64,000 nucleotides of DNA, from contig NZ_KB908078.1 in assembly GCF_000382345.1 (NCBI RefSeq), positions 77,849 through 141,848 of the forward strand, given 5' to 3'. The translations under genes and the position numbers were made by a program. Of the stretch, positions 1 to 7,975 are shown piece by piece. The DNA is from Massilia niastensis DSM 21313. Lineage in GTDB: Bacteria; Pseudomonadota; Gammaproteobacteria; Burkholderiales; Burkholderiaceae_D. Numbering within the stretch: position 1 is the stretch's first letter; every line of letters begins with the position of its first letter. The notes beneath the pieces are model-generated. The model saw nothing but the letters and a program-made list of their open reading frames with translations. It searched no databases and had not been told where the DNA came from.

Positions 1-432
1 CTGTGCGCGCTGATCGGCGTGAAGCTGACCGGCGGCGACAACAACGTGTTCACCCAGATCGCGCTGTTCGTGCTGGTCGGGCTGGCCTCGAAGAATGCGA
101 TCCTGATCGTGGAATTCGCCCGCGAGCTGGAAGACCACGGCCGCAGCGTCGTGCAGGCCGCGCTCGAGGCGAGCCGCCTGCGCCTGCGTCCGATCCTGAT
201 GACCTCGATCGCCTTCATCGCCGGCGTGGTGCCGCTGGTGTTCTCGAGCGGCGCGGGCGCCGAGATGCGCCACGCGATCGGCATCGCCGTGTTCTCGGGC
301 ATGCTGGGCGTGACCTTCTTCGGGCTGTTCCTGACCCCGCTGTTCTACGTGCTGCTGCGCATGCTGGCAAAGCGTTTCGACAAACCGGCCGCGCATGCCG
401 TGGCGGTACACCGCACCGAAGGAGTGCACTGA
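1..432 (+). CDS. RND multidrug efflux inner-membrane transporter, C-terminal fragment
   Basis: Only the last 143 codons are present; the gene enters from the left edge in frame 1. The visible part holds the end of the second transmembrane block of HAE1-type RND pumps. The segment NNVFTQIALFVLVGLASKNA followed by ILIVEFARELEDHG is typical of MexF/BpeF-like proton-driven drug exporters, and RPILMTSIAFIAGVVPLVFS is the usual conserved helix. The product is the inner-membrane, proton-coupled part of a tripartite pump. It stops one base before the outer-membrane channel gene, so the two are co-transcribed. The substrate cannot be told from this fragment. Confidence 0.93.
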   Translation: MCALIGVKLTGGDNNVFTQIALFVLVGLASKNAILIVEFARELEDHGRSVVQAALEASRLRLRPILMTSIAFIAGVVPLVFSSGAGAEMRHAIGIAVFSGMLGVTFFGLFLTPLFYVLLRMLAKRFDKPAAHAVAVHRTEGVH

Positions 433-433
433 G

Positions 434-1927
434 ATGAAAACCATGATTGCCAGGGGCGTGGCCCCATTGCTGGCGGCGCTGATCCTGAGCGCCTGCGCCA
501 CTCCCGAGTTCAAGCAGCCGCAGATCGAGACCCCGACCGCCTTCCGCGAGTCGCAGGTCCCGGCGCCGGCGGCTGAGGTCGAGGGCATCGAAGGTTCGCG
601 CTGGAAGCCGGCCCAGCCGGCCGAGCAGCAGCCGCGCGGCCAGTGGTGGCTGGCCTTCAACGATCCGGCGCTGACCGCGCTGGTCGATGAGGCGAGCGCC
701 AACAACGCCAACCTGGCGGTGGCGGCGGCCCGCGTCAAGCAGGCGCGCGCCATCGCCGGCATCGCCAACGCCGACCGCCTGCCGCAGGTGGGCCTGGGCG
801 TGGGCGCCCAGCGCGCCCGTCCGTCGGCGCTGGAAGCGAACCAGCCGCAGGGCGCGTCGGTGCCGGCGCAGACGAGCTACTCGGCCAGCCTGAGCGCCAG
901 CTACGAAGTCGACCTGTTCGGCCGCGTCGCGGCCGGCGTGTCGGCGGCGCGCAGCGATGCCGCCACCTCCGAGGCCAACTACCGCTCGGTGCTGCTGGCG
1001 CTGCAGGCCGACGTGGCCCAGACCTACTTCCGCCTGCGCGCCACCGATGCGGAGCTGGACACCGTGGCGCAGACCGTGCGCCTGCGCGAGGAAAGCGTGA
1101 AGGTGACCCAGCGCCGCTTCGACCTGGGCGACATCGGCGAGTTCGACCTGTCGCGCGCCAGGACCGAGCTGGCCACGGCGCGCGCCGAAGCCATCGGCCT
1201 GCAGCGCCAGCGCGCCACCGCCGAGCATGCGCTGGCGGTCCTGCTGGGCAAGCCGGCGGCGAACTACGTGGCCGGTCCGAGCCCGCTGCTCGATTCGACC
1301 CTGATGCCGGCGATCCCGGCCGGCCTGCCGTCGTCGCTGCTGGAGCGCCGTCCCGACATCGTGGCGGCCCAGCGCGCGATGGAAGCGTCGAACTCCCGCA
1401 TCGGCGTGGCGCGCGGCGCCATGTTCCCGGCGCTGACGATCAGCGCATCCGGCGGCGGCGTGGGCGGCGCGTTTGCCGACGTGTTCAAGTGGAGCAGCCG
1501 CTCGTGGGTGCTGGGCGCGCTGATGTCGGTGCCGCTGATCGACGGTGGCCGCAACCGCAACAACGTGATCCGCAGCGAAGCGGTGCTGGAGGAGTCGGTC
1601 GGTACCTATCGCCAGAGCGTGTTGACGGCGTTTGCGGAAGTCGAGGACAACCTGGCGGGCCTGCGCATCCTCTCAAGCCAGGCGGAGCAGATCGATGCGG
1701 CGCTGGTGTCGGCGCGCCGTTCGGCCGACCTGGCGCAGAAGCTGTATGACGCCGGGCGTTCGAGCTATCTCGACCTGCTGGATGCGCAGCGCAACCTGGC
1801 GTCGGTGGAGCGCAGCGCGGTGCAGCTGCGTGGCAACCGGGCGGTGACGACGGTGGCCCTGATCCGCGCGCTGGGCGGCGGCTGGGATGCGGCCAGGCCG
1901 GAAGGGAAGGCGCTGGCCCTGAACTGA
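434..1927 (+). CDS. Efflux outer-membrane channel lipoprotein (NodT/OprM family)
   Basis: A 497-residue TolC-like outer-membrane factor that forms the exit duct for the RND pump encoded just upstream. The start at 434 is chosen because it gives a lipoprotein signal (MKTMIARGVAPLLAALILSA then Cys, lipobox LSAC) and lies one base after the pump stop; an in-frame start at 395 would run into the pump gene. Two OEP repeats follow: PALTALVDEASANNANLAVA near residue 80, and the second-half motif LLERRPDIVAAQRAMEASN near residue 300. Length and layout match NodT-family channels. It is the last gene of the operon and is followed by a strong terminator. Confidence 0.93.
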   Translation: MKTMIARGVAPLLAALILSACATPEFKQPQIETPTAFRESQVPAPAAEVEGIEGSRWKPAQPAEQQPRGQWWLAFNDPALTALVDEASANNANLAVAAARVKQARAIAGIANADRLPQVGLGVGAQRARPSALEANQPQGASVPAQTSYSASLSASYEVDLFGRVAAGVSAARSDAATSEANYRSVLLALQADVAQTYFRLRATDAELDTVAQTVRLREESVKVTQRRFDLGDIGEFDLSRARTELATARAEAIGLQRQRATAEHALAVLLGKPAANYVAGPSPLLDSTLMPAIPAGLPSSLLERRPDIVAAQRAMEASNSRIGVARGAMFPALTISASGGGVGGAFADVFKWSSRSWVLGALMSVPLIDGGRNRNNVIRSEAVLEESVGTYRQSVLTAFAEVEDNLAGLRILSSQAEQIDAALVSARRSADLAQKLYDAGRSSYLDLLDAQRNLASVERSAVQLRGNRAVTTVALIRALGGGWDAARPEGKALALN

Positions 1928-1963
1928 TCTTCCCGTTCTCCCCGTGGCATTGATTTGCCCTTT

Positions 1964-1996
1964 GCGGCGGCCGCGCAAGCGCCCGCCGCTTTTTTT
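1964..1996 (+). terminator. Rho-independent terminator of the efflux operon
   Basis: A perfect 7-bp stem, GCGGCGG (1964-1970) with CCGCCGC (1983-1989), and a 12-base loop, is followed at once by seven T residues (1990-1996). It lies 37 bases after the channel gene stop. Confidence 0.85.
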
Positions 1997-2034
1997 GCGT
2001 GGATGGCTGCGGCCAGGCGATATGCCGATGAGGC

Positions 2035-2040
2035 TACAAT
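2035..2040 (+). promoter_or_regulatory. Candidate -10 box of the deoxyinosine glycosylase gene
   Basis: TACAAT sits 7 bases before the ATG at 2048 and overlaps an alternative in-frame ATG at 2039. If it is the -10 element, transcription would begin at about the 2048 ATG. The 2039 start would then lie upstream of the transcript, which favours 2048 and a nearly leaderless mRNA. No convincing -35 element is visible. Confidence 0.4.
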
Positions 2041-2047
2041 GAATCCC

Positions 2048-2593
2048 ATGCCGAACCCGATCGCATCCCCAGCTTCCGCCATCCTTGCCGGCCTCGCCCC
2101 CGTCATCGATGCCGGCACCCGCATCCTCATCCTGGGCAGCTTCCCCGGCGCCGCCTCACTCGCCGCCGGCCAGTATTACGCGCACCCGCGCAATCAATTC
2201 TGGAAATTGGTCGGCGCTCTCGTTGGCGAAGACCTGTACTCGTTGCCCTACGCCGAGCGCCTGCCGCGCCTGATCGCCCACCGCATCGGCCTGTGGGACG
2301 TCCTCGCCGCCTGCGAGCGCGAAGGCAGCCTCGATTCCGCGATCCGCAAGCCCGCCGCCAACGATTTCGAGCGCCTGCGCCATTTGTGCCCGGCGTTGGA
2401 GACGGTCGGCTTCAATGGCCAGGCATCAGGAAAGTTCGCGCCGCAGTTCGCGCAAGCCGGCTACCGCACCGTGGTCCTGCCGTCGAGCTCACCCGCGCAC
2501 ATGGCGATGAGCTTCGACCAGAAACTGCAGGTCTGGCGCGGGCTGGTCGCGGATGCCGGCCCGGATCGGCCGGCGCAAGGCTCCCTGCTCTGA
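2048..2593 (+). CDS. DNA-deoxyinosine / uracil glycosylase (UDG family 6-like)
   Basis: A 181-residue base-excision-repair enzyme of the uracil-DNA glycosylase fold, probably removing hypoxanthine or other deaminated bases. Motif 1, ILGSFPGAASLAAGQYYAHP followed by RNQFW, near residue 25 is diagnostic; the Asn in PRNQFW is the family catalytic position. Motif 2, LPSSSPAHM, lies near residue 150. Length fits DNA-deoxyinosine glycosylases. There is no clear Shine-Dalgarno sequence; the start at 2048 follows from a -10-like TACAAT overlapping the upstream ATG at 2039, which would add three residues. It is convergent with the next gene, 22 bases away. The inosine/uracil preference cannot be settled from sequence. 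Confidence 0.85.
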   Translation: MPNPIASPASAILAGLAPVIDAGTRILILGSFPGAASLAAGQYYAHPRNQFWKLVGALVGEDLYSLPYAERLPRLIAHRIGLWDVLAACEREGSLDSAIRKPAANDFERLRHLCPALETVGFNGQASGKFAPQFAQAGYRTVVLPSSSPAHMAMSFDQKLQVWRGLVADAGPDRPAQGSLL

Positions 2594-2615
2594 CTTCCCG
2601 GCCCTGGCGCGCCTG

Positions 2616-3785
2616 TCAGCGAACCCGCGTCCCGGTCCCCGCGATCTTGCGCAAGTGCGCCAGCTTGGCCGAATACAGCTCGCGCATGTCGCGCCGCGTG
2701 CTGTTGTCGATGGCCATCGCGATGTGTTCGCGCGCATCGCCCAGGTGGCCCAGGCGCATGTGCGCGATGCCGAGCCAGAAGCGGAACTCGTCGTTGTAGG
2801 GCGCGCGCTTGACCTCGCGCTCGAACAGGGCCTTCGCCTCGTCGAAGTCGCCGGCGCGCAGCGCCACCATGCCCTTTTCGAAGTAGTGGTAGGGCGGGAA
2901 TGGATCGACGCTGGCGATGCGCTTGGCCAGTTCGGCCGCTTCGGCATTCCGGCCGAGCGACACCAGCACCGGCTGCAGGTTGCGCATCACCGCCGCGTTC
3001 TCGGGCTCGCGCTCGAGCGCCGCCTTGAAGACCGCTTCCGCCAGCGCCGGATTGCCATGGCGCTGGTAGATCACGCCCAGGGTGTTGAGCGGCGAGACCG
3101 CGCCCGGGCGCGCGCTGACCGCCGCCTTGGCCCACCAGTACGCGTCGTTGAGACGCTGCTGCACCAGCGCCTCGGCGGCGCGGTTGTTCAGGTAGAGCGC
3201 GACGATGTCCTCTTCCTCGAGCTCGCGGGTGCGGAACTTGCCGGCATCCTCGCGCGGCAGGAAATCGACCACCAGCACCCGGTCGGGATCGTAGCCGCGC
3301 TGTGCGTCGACCGCGCGGTTACCCAGGCTGATGTTGATGTGCGAGCTGGAGAGATACAGCCCGCCGTTGCGGCTCCAGGTGCTGTCGACGTCCACGCTCT
3401 GGTAGTGCACCGGCATGCCGAGCTCTTTCGCGAACGCGGCCGTCATGATGACCAGCGACAGGCAGTTTCCCGCGCGCGCCGCATAGGTCTGCGAGGCCGT
3501 GCGCGTGGTCGTGGATTCGTATTCGAGCTTGAGATCGGTCTTGCTGTACAGCGCTTCGATCAGGCCGTGGCGTGAACCTTTCGTGCGCAACAGCTGGGTG
3601 AACCTGGGACTGTTCAGGTAATCCTTCATCGCGGGACTGAGCGTGAACAGTTCCTTCGCGCTGACCGGTTCGGAAGGGGGGGCAAAGCCGGCATCGGCAA
3701 ACAGCGCCGGCGGCGGGGTGGTGGGTGGCATCACGCTGCTGCATCCTGCCAGCAATACGGATAGCAAAACGATGAAGCGCTTCAT
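2616..3785 (-). CDS. Transglutaminase-like/TPR lipoprotein
   Basis: A 389-residue predicted lipoprotein. The start at 3785 has an excellent ribosome site (AGGAGGAG) and begins a signal peptide, MKRFIVLLSVLLAGC, with lipobox LAGC; the longer frame to 3812 is not needed. Residues 75-165 resemble a transglutaminase-like cysteine domain: ARAGNCLSLVIMTAAFAKEL carries the candidate Cys. Residues 200-370 are TPR repeats (for example LNTLGVIYQRHGNPALAEAV and AALREPENAAVMRN-like units). Such proteins are thought to act as envelope scaffolds or peptidases; no substrate can be named. It is a single gene between convergent and codirectional neighbours. Confidence 0.8.
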   Translation of the reverse strand: MKRFIVLLSVLLAGCSSVMPPTTPPPALFADAGFAPPSEPVSAKELFTLSPAMKDYLNSPRFTQLLRTKGSRHGLIEALYSKTDLKLEYESTTTRTASQTYAARAGNCLSLVIMTAAFAKELGMPVHYQSVDVDSTWSRNGGLYLSSSHINISLGNRAVDAQRGYDPDRVLVVDFLPREDAGKFRTRELEEEDIVALYLNNRAAEALVQQRLNDAYWWAKAAVSARPGAVSPLNTLGVIYQRHGNPALAEAVFKAALEREPENAAVMRNLQPVLVSLGRNAEAAELAKRIASVDPFPPYHYFEKGMVALRAGDFDEAKALFEREVKRAPYNDEFRFWLGIAHMRLGHLGDAREHIAMAIDNSTRRDMRELYSAKLAHLRKIAGTGTRVR

Positions 3786-3855
3786 GTCTCCTCCTGCGCA
3801 GCTTTGAATCAAGTATCTGCCTGTACAGGAGGGATGTCAAAAGTATGTATATTTA

Positions 3856-4713
3856 CTACTCTTCGTGGAAGGCTTCCACCAGTTCGTCCAATAGTTCGGC
3901 GGTTTCCTCGTCCGACAGACCGAGGTAGGCGCAGGCGCCGGCGCCGCCCTTGTTCCATTCCAGCGATTCGGCATGGCCCTGGTAGCTGCAGATCGCGCTG
4001 TCGGCCAGCACCGACAAGGCCACCAGCGAGCGCACCGCCGGCGCGGTCGCGGCGTCGTCGAGCACGCTGAAATCGTGGTGGTGCAGGATGGCCCAGCCGA
4101 CATCGCCCGACAGGCCCCAGTTGCGAGCCAGCAAGCAGCCGACGGCGGCATGGCTGGTGCTGTGGCGCTCGTCCTCGAGCGCGGTGAAGGGGCGTTCCGT
4201 TTCCAGCGAAGCGGCCGCATAGGTCGCGGCGTAATCGGGGAAGCGGTCCATCAGCAGCGGTACGCCGGTATCGCAGAACAGGCCGAAGGTGTGCGCCACG
4301 TCCGGTTCGCCCACGCGCAGGCGGCGCGACAGGAAGACCATGGCCTGCGCCCGGCGCGAGGAAATGTCCCAGAAGCTGGCCAGCGCCGCGCTGTTGGCGG
4401 GAATCGCCTGGCGCGCCAGCAGGCCGGTCATCAGTGCCGCCACCTGGTTAATGCCGAGGAACAGGATCGCCTGCTCGATCGACTTGGCCTTGCGGCGGCT
4501 GCCGAAAATCGCCGAGTTGGCGAGCTTGAGCAGGGCGCCGGACATGCCGACGTCGCTGGCCACGATCTTGCCGATCGCTTCCGGCGACGGGTCTTCCGAG
4601 GCCAGCTCGCGCTGGAGGTCGGCCAGCAGGCTGGGACGCGGCGGAATGCGGATCGACTTGATCAGGGCGTCGACCTGATCGACCTGCTGGATGGGCTCGG
4701 CGACGGTGTTCAT
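3856..4713 (-). CDS. HDOD domain protein
   Basis: A 285-residue soluble protein made mainly of an HDOD domain, an inactive relative of HD phosphohydrolases used in signalling, often with c-di-GMP or chemotaxis systems. Recognisable stretches are IRIPPRPSLLADLQRELASE at about 15-35, VGMSGALLKLANSAIFGSRR (family core) at about 55-75, SIEQAILFLGINQVAALMTG, and AVGCLLARNWGLSGDVGWAI then LHHH near 190. No second domain is visible. The start at 4713 is preferred because the family core begins soon after it; the frame stays open to 4758, and neither start has a strong ribosome site. It is divergent from the mpg gene. Confidence 0.8.
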   Translation of the reverse strand: MNTVAEPIQQVDQVDALIKSIRIPPRPSLLADLQRELASEDPSPEAIGKIVASDVGMSGALLKLANSAIFGSRRKAKSIEQAILFLGINQVAALMTGLLARQAIPANSAALASFWDISSRRAQAMVFLSRRLRVGEPDVAHTFGLFCDTGVPLLMDRFPDYAATYAAASLETERPFTALEDERHSTSHAAVGCLLARNWGLSGDVGWAILHHHDFSVLDDAATAPAVRSLVALSVLADSAICSYQGHAESLEWNKGGAGACAYLGLSDEETAELLDELVEAFHEE

Positions 4714-4844
4714 GGGATGGGAATGAATGCTTCTGGGAAAGGCGACAACAGCTGTCACTATACCCCAGCCGTTTTTATCTTGCAGTAAAGCAATGGTAAA
4801 TCTGTGTCAATTTCACCAAAACGCCGGGTCATCCCGACCCGATA

Positions 4845-4850
4845 TAGAAT
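4845..4850 (+). promoter_or_regulatory. Candidate -10 box of the 3-methyladenine glycosylase gene
   Basis: TAGAAT, within TATAGAAT, ends 6 bases before the ATG at 4857. A start site 6-7 bases further on would coincide with the ATG, giving a leaderless transcript. This agrees with the absence of a Shine-Dalgarno sequence. No good -35 match is seen. Confidence 0.4.
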
Positions 4851-4856
4851 CGGCGC

Positions 4857-5426
4857 ATGGCCAATTCGACAATTGCAGGAATCGATTTTTCGGCGCCGGC
4901 GGAGCTCGTCGCGCGCCAGCTGATCGGCGTCACGGTGCTGATCGATGGGGTGGGCGGACGCATCGTCGAGACCGAGGCGTACGACCGCGAAGACCCGGCC
5001 TCGCATGCCTATTCCGGTCCCACCGAGCGCAATGCCTCGATGTTCGGTCCCCCGGCGCACGCCTATGTGTACCGTTCGTATGGCATCCACTGGTGCCTGA
5101 ACTTCGTGTGCCGCGAAGCCGGGCACGGGGCAGGGGTGCTGATCCGGGCGCTGGAACCGGTGGCCGGGCTGGATGTGATGCGCGCGCGGCGCGACGCCGA
5201 CGACGAATGGCTGCTGTGCTCCGGACCGGGCAAGCTGTGCCAGGCGCTGGGCGTGACGCGCGCGCTGAACGGGATGTCCCTGGCCGGCCCGCCGTTCGAG
5301 CTGCTGCCGGCGGAAGGCGAGCTGCCAGTGATCGCCGGCCCGCGCATCGGGATCTCGAAGGCGGTCGACGTGCCCTGGCGCTTCGGCCTGGCCGGCTCGC
5401 GTTTCTTCAGCCGGCCGTTCCGCTAG
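4857..5426 (+). CDS. mpg: DNA-3-methyladenine glycosylase (AAG/MPG family)
   Basis: A 189-residue monofunctional glycosylase that excises alkylated purines (3-methyladenine, hypoxanthine) to start base-excision repair. The AAG core is complete. VARQLIGVTVLIDGVGGRIV leads into ETEAYDREDPASHAYSGPTE, which holds the catalytic Glu and the DNA-intercalating region. AYVYRSYGIHWCLNFVC and GVLIRALEP follow, and the C-terminal PRIGISKAVDVPWRF is typical. Length matches bacterial members. The ATG at 4857 has no ribosome site but lies 6 bases after TAGAAT. It is convergent with the chemoreceptor gene, with only four bases between stops. Confidence 0.92.
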   Translation: MANSTIAGIDFSAPAELVARQLIGVTVLIDGVGGRIVETEAYDREDPASHAYSGPTERNASMFGPPAHAYVYRSYGIHWCLNFVCREAGHGAGVLIRALEPVAGLDVMRARRDADDEWLLCSGPGKLCQALGVTRALNGMSLAGPPFELLPAEGELPVIAGPRIGISKAVDVPWRFGLAGSRFFSRPFR

Positions 5427-5430
5427 CGCG

Positions 5431-7131
5431 TCATGCGCGGCGGCGCCGCGCCGGCGGCAGGGCGGGCACCGCCTTGCCGCGCATCGGACTGCCTGGCGCG
5501 CGCCGTTCGCCCACGCCCTGGAAATCCGCGTCGTCTTCCTCGGCCGCCGGCAGCGCCGGGGCTTCCTCCTCGGCGCCGCCGGCCTGCGTGATGCGGAAGA
5601 TCGAGACCGTCCTGGCCAGGTTCACGGTCTGGTCGTGCAGGCTTTCGGCGGCGGCCGCCGCCTGTTCCACCAGGGCTGCGTTCTGCTGCGTCATGCCGTC
5701 CATCTGTCCGACCGCGCGGTTCACTTCGGCGATGCCGTCGGCCTGCTCGGTGCTGGCGACGCTGATGCGGCCGATGATGTCGTTCACCTGGCGCACCGAG
5801 GCGACGATGTCGCCCATGCTGGCGCCGGCTTCGCTGACCGAGGCGTTGCCGCCTTCGATGATGGTCACCGAGTCGGCGATCAGGGACTTGATTTCGCGCG
5901 CCGCCGCGGCCGAGCGCTGCGCCAGGGTGCGCACCTCGGCGGCGACGACCGCGAAGCCGCGTCCCTGTTCGCCGGCGCGCGCCGCCTCGACCGCGGCGTT
6001 CAGCGCCAGCAGATTGGTCTGGAACGAGATCCCGTCGATCACGCCGATGATCTCGACGATCTTGCGCGAACTGGCCTTGATCGATTCCATCGTGGTCACC
6101 GCGCGCCCGACCGCCTGGCCGCCGCTGGCTGCCAGCCGGGCCGCCTCGGCCGCCAGTTCCGAGGCCAGGCGCGCGTTGTCGGCGTTGTCCTTCACGGCGG
6201 TGGTCAGGGCTTCCATGGTGCTGGCGGTCTGCTCGAGCGAGCCGGCCTGCATCTCGGTGCGGGTCGACAGGTCCAGGTTGCCGCTGGCGATTTCCCTGGA
6301 TGCGGTGTCGATCGAGCGCACCGCCGTCATGATGCTGTGCAGCGCCGTGTTCAGGCGCGCGATCGTGTGGTCGAGGGCGCGCGAGGCGTCGGCGATCTCG
6401 TCGCGTCCCGTGCTGGCGCCGGGCGGCGCGTCGAGGCGGCCTTCGGCCAGCTCGCCCACCACCTGGGCGATGGCGCGGATCCCGGCCAGCATCGCGCGCC
6501 GCACCAGCATCGTGACCGCCAGCGAGAGCGCGATCGACAGCAGCACCATCCCGGCCATGGTCCATCCGAGCGTGCGGAATTCGGCCTTGGCGGCGGCGTG
6601 CGCGTCCTCGCTGAGTTTCTTTTCCAGCGCCGCCAGCCGCGTCAGTTCGGCGTCGAGCGCGACGAACTGCGTTTCCGCCTTCTGCATGGCATTCGTGGCG
6701 ATCGACTGGTCGACCTGGGCCAGTTCGATGGTCTCGCCGACCGCCTTGCGGTAGGCGCCCAGCGCCGCCAGCGAGGCCTCGAGCGGGGCGCGCTCGGCGC
6801 TGTCGGCGGCCTGCGCCATCCTGCCCAGCTGTTCGGCGATCGCGCCATGCTTGCGCTGGATGTCGGCGGTGAGGGCGGCCAGGCGGTTCCGGGCGAAGCT
6901 GCCGTTGACCCAGGCCAGCAGCTGGTAGATGTTCGCATGGGCGAAGCGGGCGTCGCCGGCCACGTCGGCAACCGCCTGCAGGCGCGCGGCGCGCACCTGC
7001 ACCATGTGTTCGAGCGATGCGTTCTGGCGCACCATGCCGTAGTAGGCGGCGCCGGACAGCAGGGTCAACAGCACCAGCACCAGGCCCGGGGCCAGCAGGA
7101 GCTTGGGGCCGATCCGCAATTTGTTCAGCAT
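5431..7131 (-). CDS. Methyl-accepting chemotaxis protein
   Basis: A 566-residue transmembrane chemoreceptor that would feed CheA/CheW. The start at 7131 follows a GGAG site and gives the first membrane helix (LLLAPGLVLVLLTLLSGAAY, 11-30). A periplasmic four-helix-bundle-like region spans about 35-185, a second helix (MAGMVLLSIALSLAVTMLV) follows near 190-210, then a HAMP region. The signalling hairpin tip is canonical (GISFQTNLLALNAAVEAARA then GEQGRGFAVVAAEVR, near residue 380). The tail is acidic then Arg-rich and lacks a CheR/CheB-tethering pentapeptide. It lies 102 bases downstream of a Cache-domain gene on the same strand, which may supply a ligand-binding partner. Confidence 0.93.
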   Translation of the reverse strand: MLNKLRIGPKLLLAPGLVLVLLTLLSGAAYYGMVRQNASLEHMVQVRAARLQAVADVAGDARFAHANIYQLLAWVNGSFARNRLAALTADIQRKHGAIAEQLGRMAQAADSAERAPLEASLAALGAYRKAVGETIELAQVDQSIATNAMQKAETQFVALDAELTRLAALEKKLSEDAHAAAKAEFRTLGWTMAGMVLLSIALSLAVTMLVRRAMLAGIRAIAQVVGELAEGRLDAPPGASTGRDEIADASRALDHTIARLNTALHSIMTAVRSIDTASREIASGNLDLSTRTEMQAGSLEQTASTMEALTTAVKDNADNARLASELAAEAARLAASGGQAVGRAVTTMESIKASSRKIVEIIGVIDGISFQTNLLALNAAVEAARAGEQGRGFAVVAAEVRTLAQRSAAAAREIKSLIADSVTIIEGGNASVSEAGASMGDIVASVRQVNDIIGRISVASTEQADGIAEVNRAVGQMDGMTQQNAALVEQAAAAAESLHDQTVNLARTVSIFRITQAGGAEEEAPALPAAEEDDADFQGVGERRAPGSPMRGKAVPALPPARRRRA

Positions 7132-7233
7132 GGTGGACTCCAGTGAGCGTGGGCGCTGCGCTTGAGGCGTGCAGCAGCGATGGGCCTGCGAACCCGGAGG
7201 GGAGCCAGGTTCGCAGGGCAGGGCTGCAGCCAC

Positions 7234-7689
7234 TTATTTCTTGTAGATCCCCGCTTCGAGCACCACATCGTCGACGCGCAGGATGTAGGTCGTCTTCGGC
7301 TCGATCTTCCCGGTGGTCGGATTCTTGTACTGGTAATCCACCCACCCCTTGCCCCTGGCCGCCGCCAGCTCGATGATCTCGCGCCGGTACTTCTTGCCGT
7401 TCGCATCCGGCACGTCGGTCAGGTCCTTGCCGACGATCGACGGGTTGTACGGATGGGCGAGCACGATGCCGGTCTTGAGGTCGCGCAGGTCGACATACAG
7501 CGAGCCCTGGACGAAGTCGGGATCCTTCGCATTGATGCGTTTCATCATTTCATCCTTGCCCTTGGCCTTGATCAGGGCCGCGCCACGCTCGGCCATCGCG
7601 ATGGCGTCCTTTTCGGTCGGTTCGTTGGCCAGGACGGCGGACGAGGTCAGGCCCAGGCACAGGGCGGCTGCAGCGGCGATCAGCTTCAT
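7234..7689 (-). CDS. Secreted single-Cache domain protein
   Basis: A 151-residue periplasmic protein. The start at 7689, with AAAGGA upstream, gives a clean signal peptide (MKLIAAAAALCLGLTSSAVLA/NE); the longer frame to 7737 would bury it. The mature part is almost entirely one Cache-2-like sensor domain: AIAMAERGAALIKAKGKDEM at 25-45, DPDFVQGSLYVDLRDLKTGI then VLAHPYNPSIVGKDLTDVPD near 60-95, and GKGWVDYQYKNPTTGKIEPK near 115. Cache domains bind small organic ligands. There is no membrane anchor or output domain. Its place directly upstream of a chemoreceptor suggests it presents a ligand to that receptor; this is an inference. Confidence 0.82.
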   Translation of the reverse strand: MKLIAAAAALCLGLTSSAVLANEPTEKDAIAMAERGAALIKAKGKDEMMKRINAKDPDFVQGSLYVDLRDLKTGIVLAHPYNPSIVGKDLTDVPDANGKKYRREIIELAAARGKGWVDYQYKNPTTGKIEPKTTYILRVDDVVLEAGIYKK

Positions 7690-7975
7690 TGGGGTTCCTT
7701 TCGCGTGATGTACTTTCAACATATCCCTAAAGTGCATTCACTAATGTAGCGAGCCGACTTCCTCATGGGTTGCGGTAGCACAACACTACTGCGCGCCAGT
7801 GCGCCCCGTTGCGCATTGGCCTCACCAGTTTCCTACTGCATGGCCTTTTGTCCTAACCGCAGGCCTAGGAACAATCTGATTGATTGGCGGCAATTCAGTC
7901 CCCCTTTGCGGTCCTAAGATGAATTCTTCCCGGCAACTCTGCCGTTTCCCGACCTTTCCCTTCTGGAGAATTCCC
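7690..7975. other. Divergent intergenic region between Cache and KamA-like genes
   Basis: 286 bases that must hold promoters for both flanking genes. I find no strong -35/-10 pair, no palindrome longer than about 6 bp, and no RNA gene. An in-frame upstream extension of the KamA-like gene (to ATG 7919 or further) is open here, but it encodes no family-like sequence. Confidence 0.4.
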
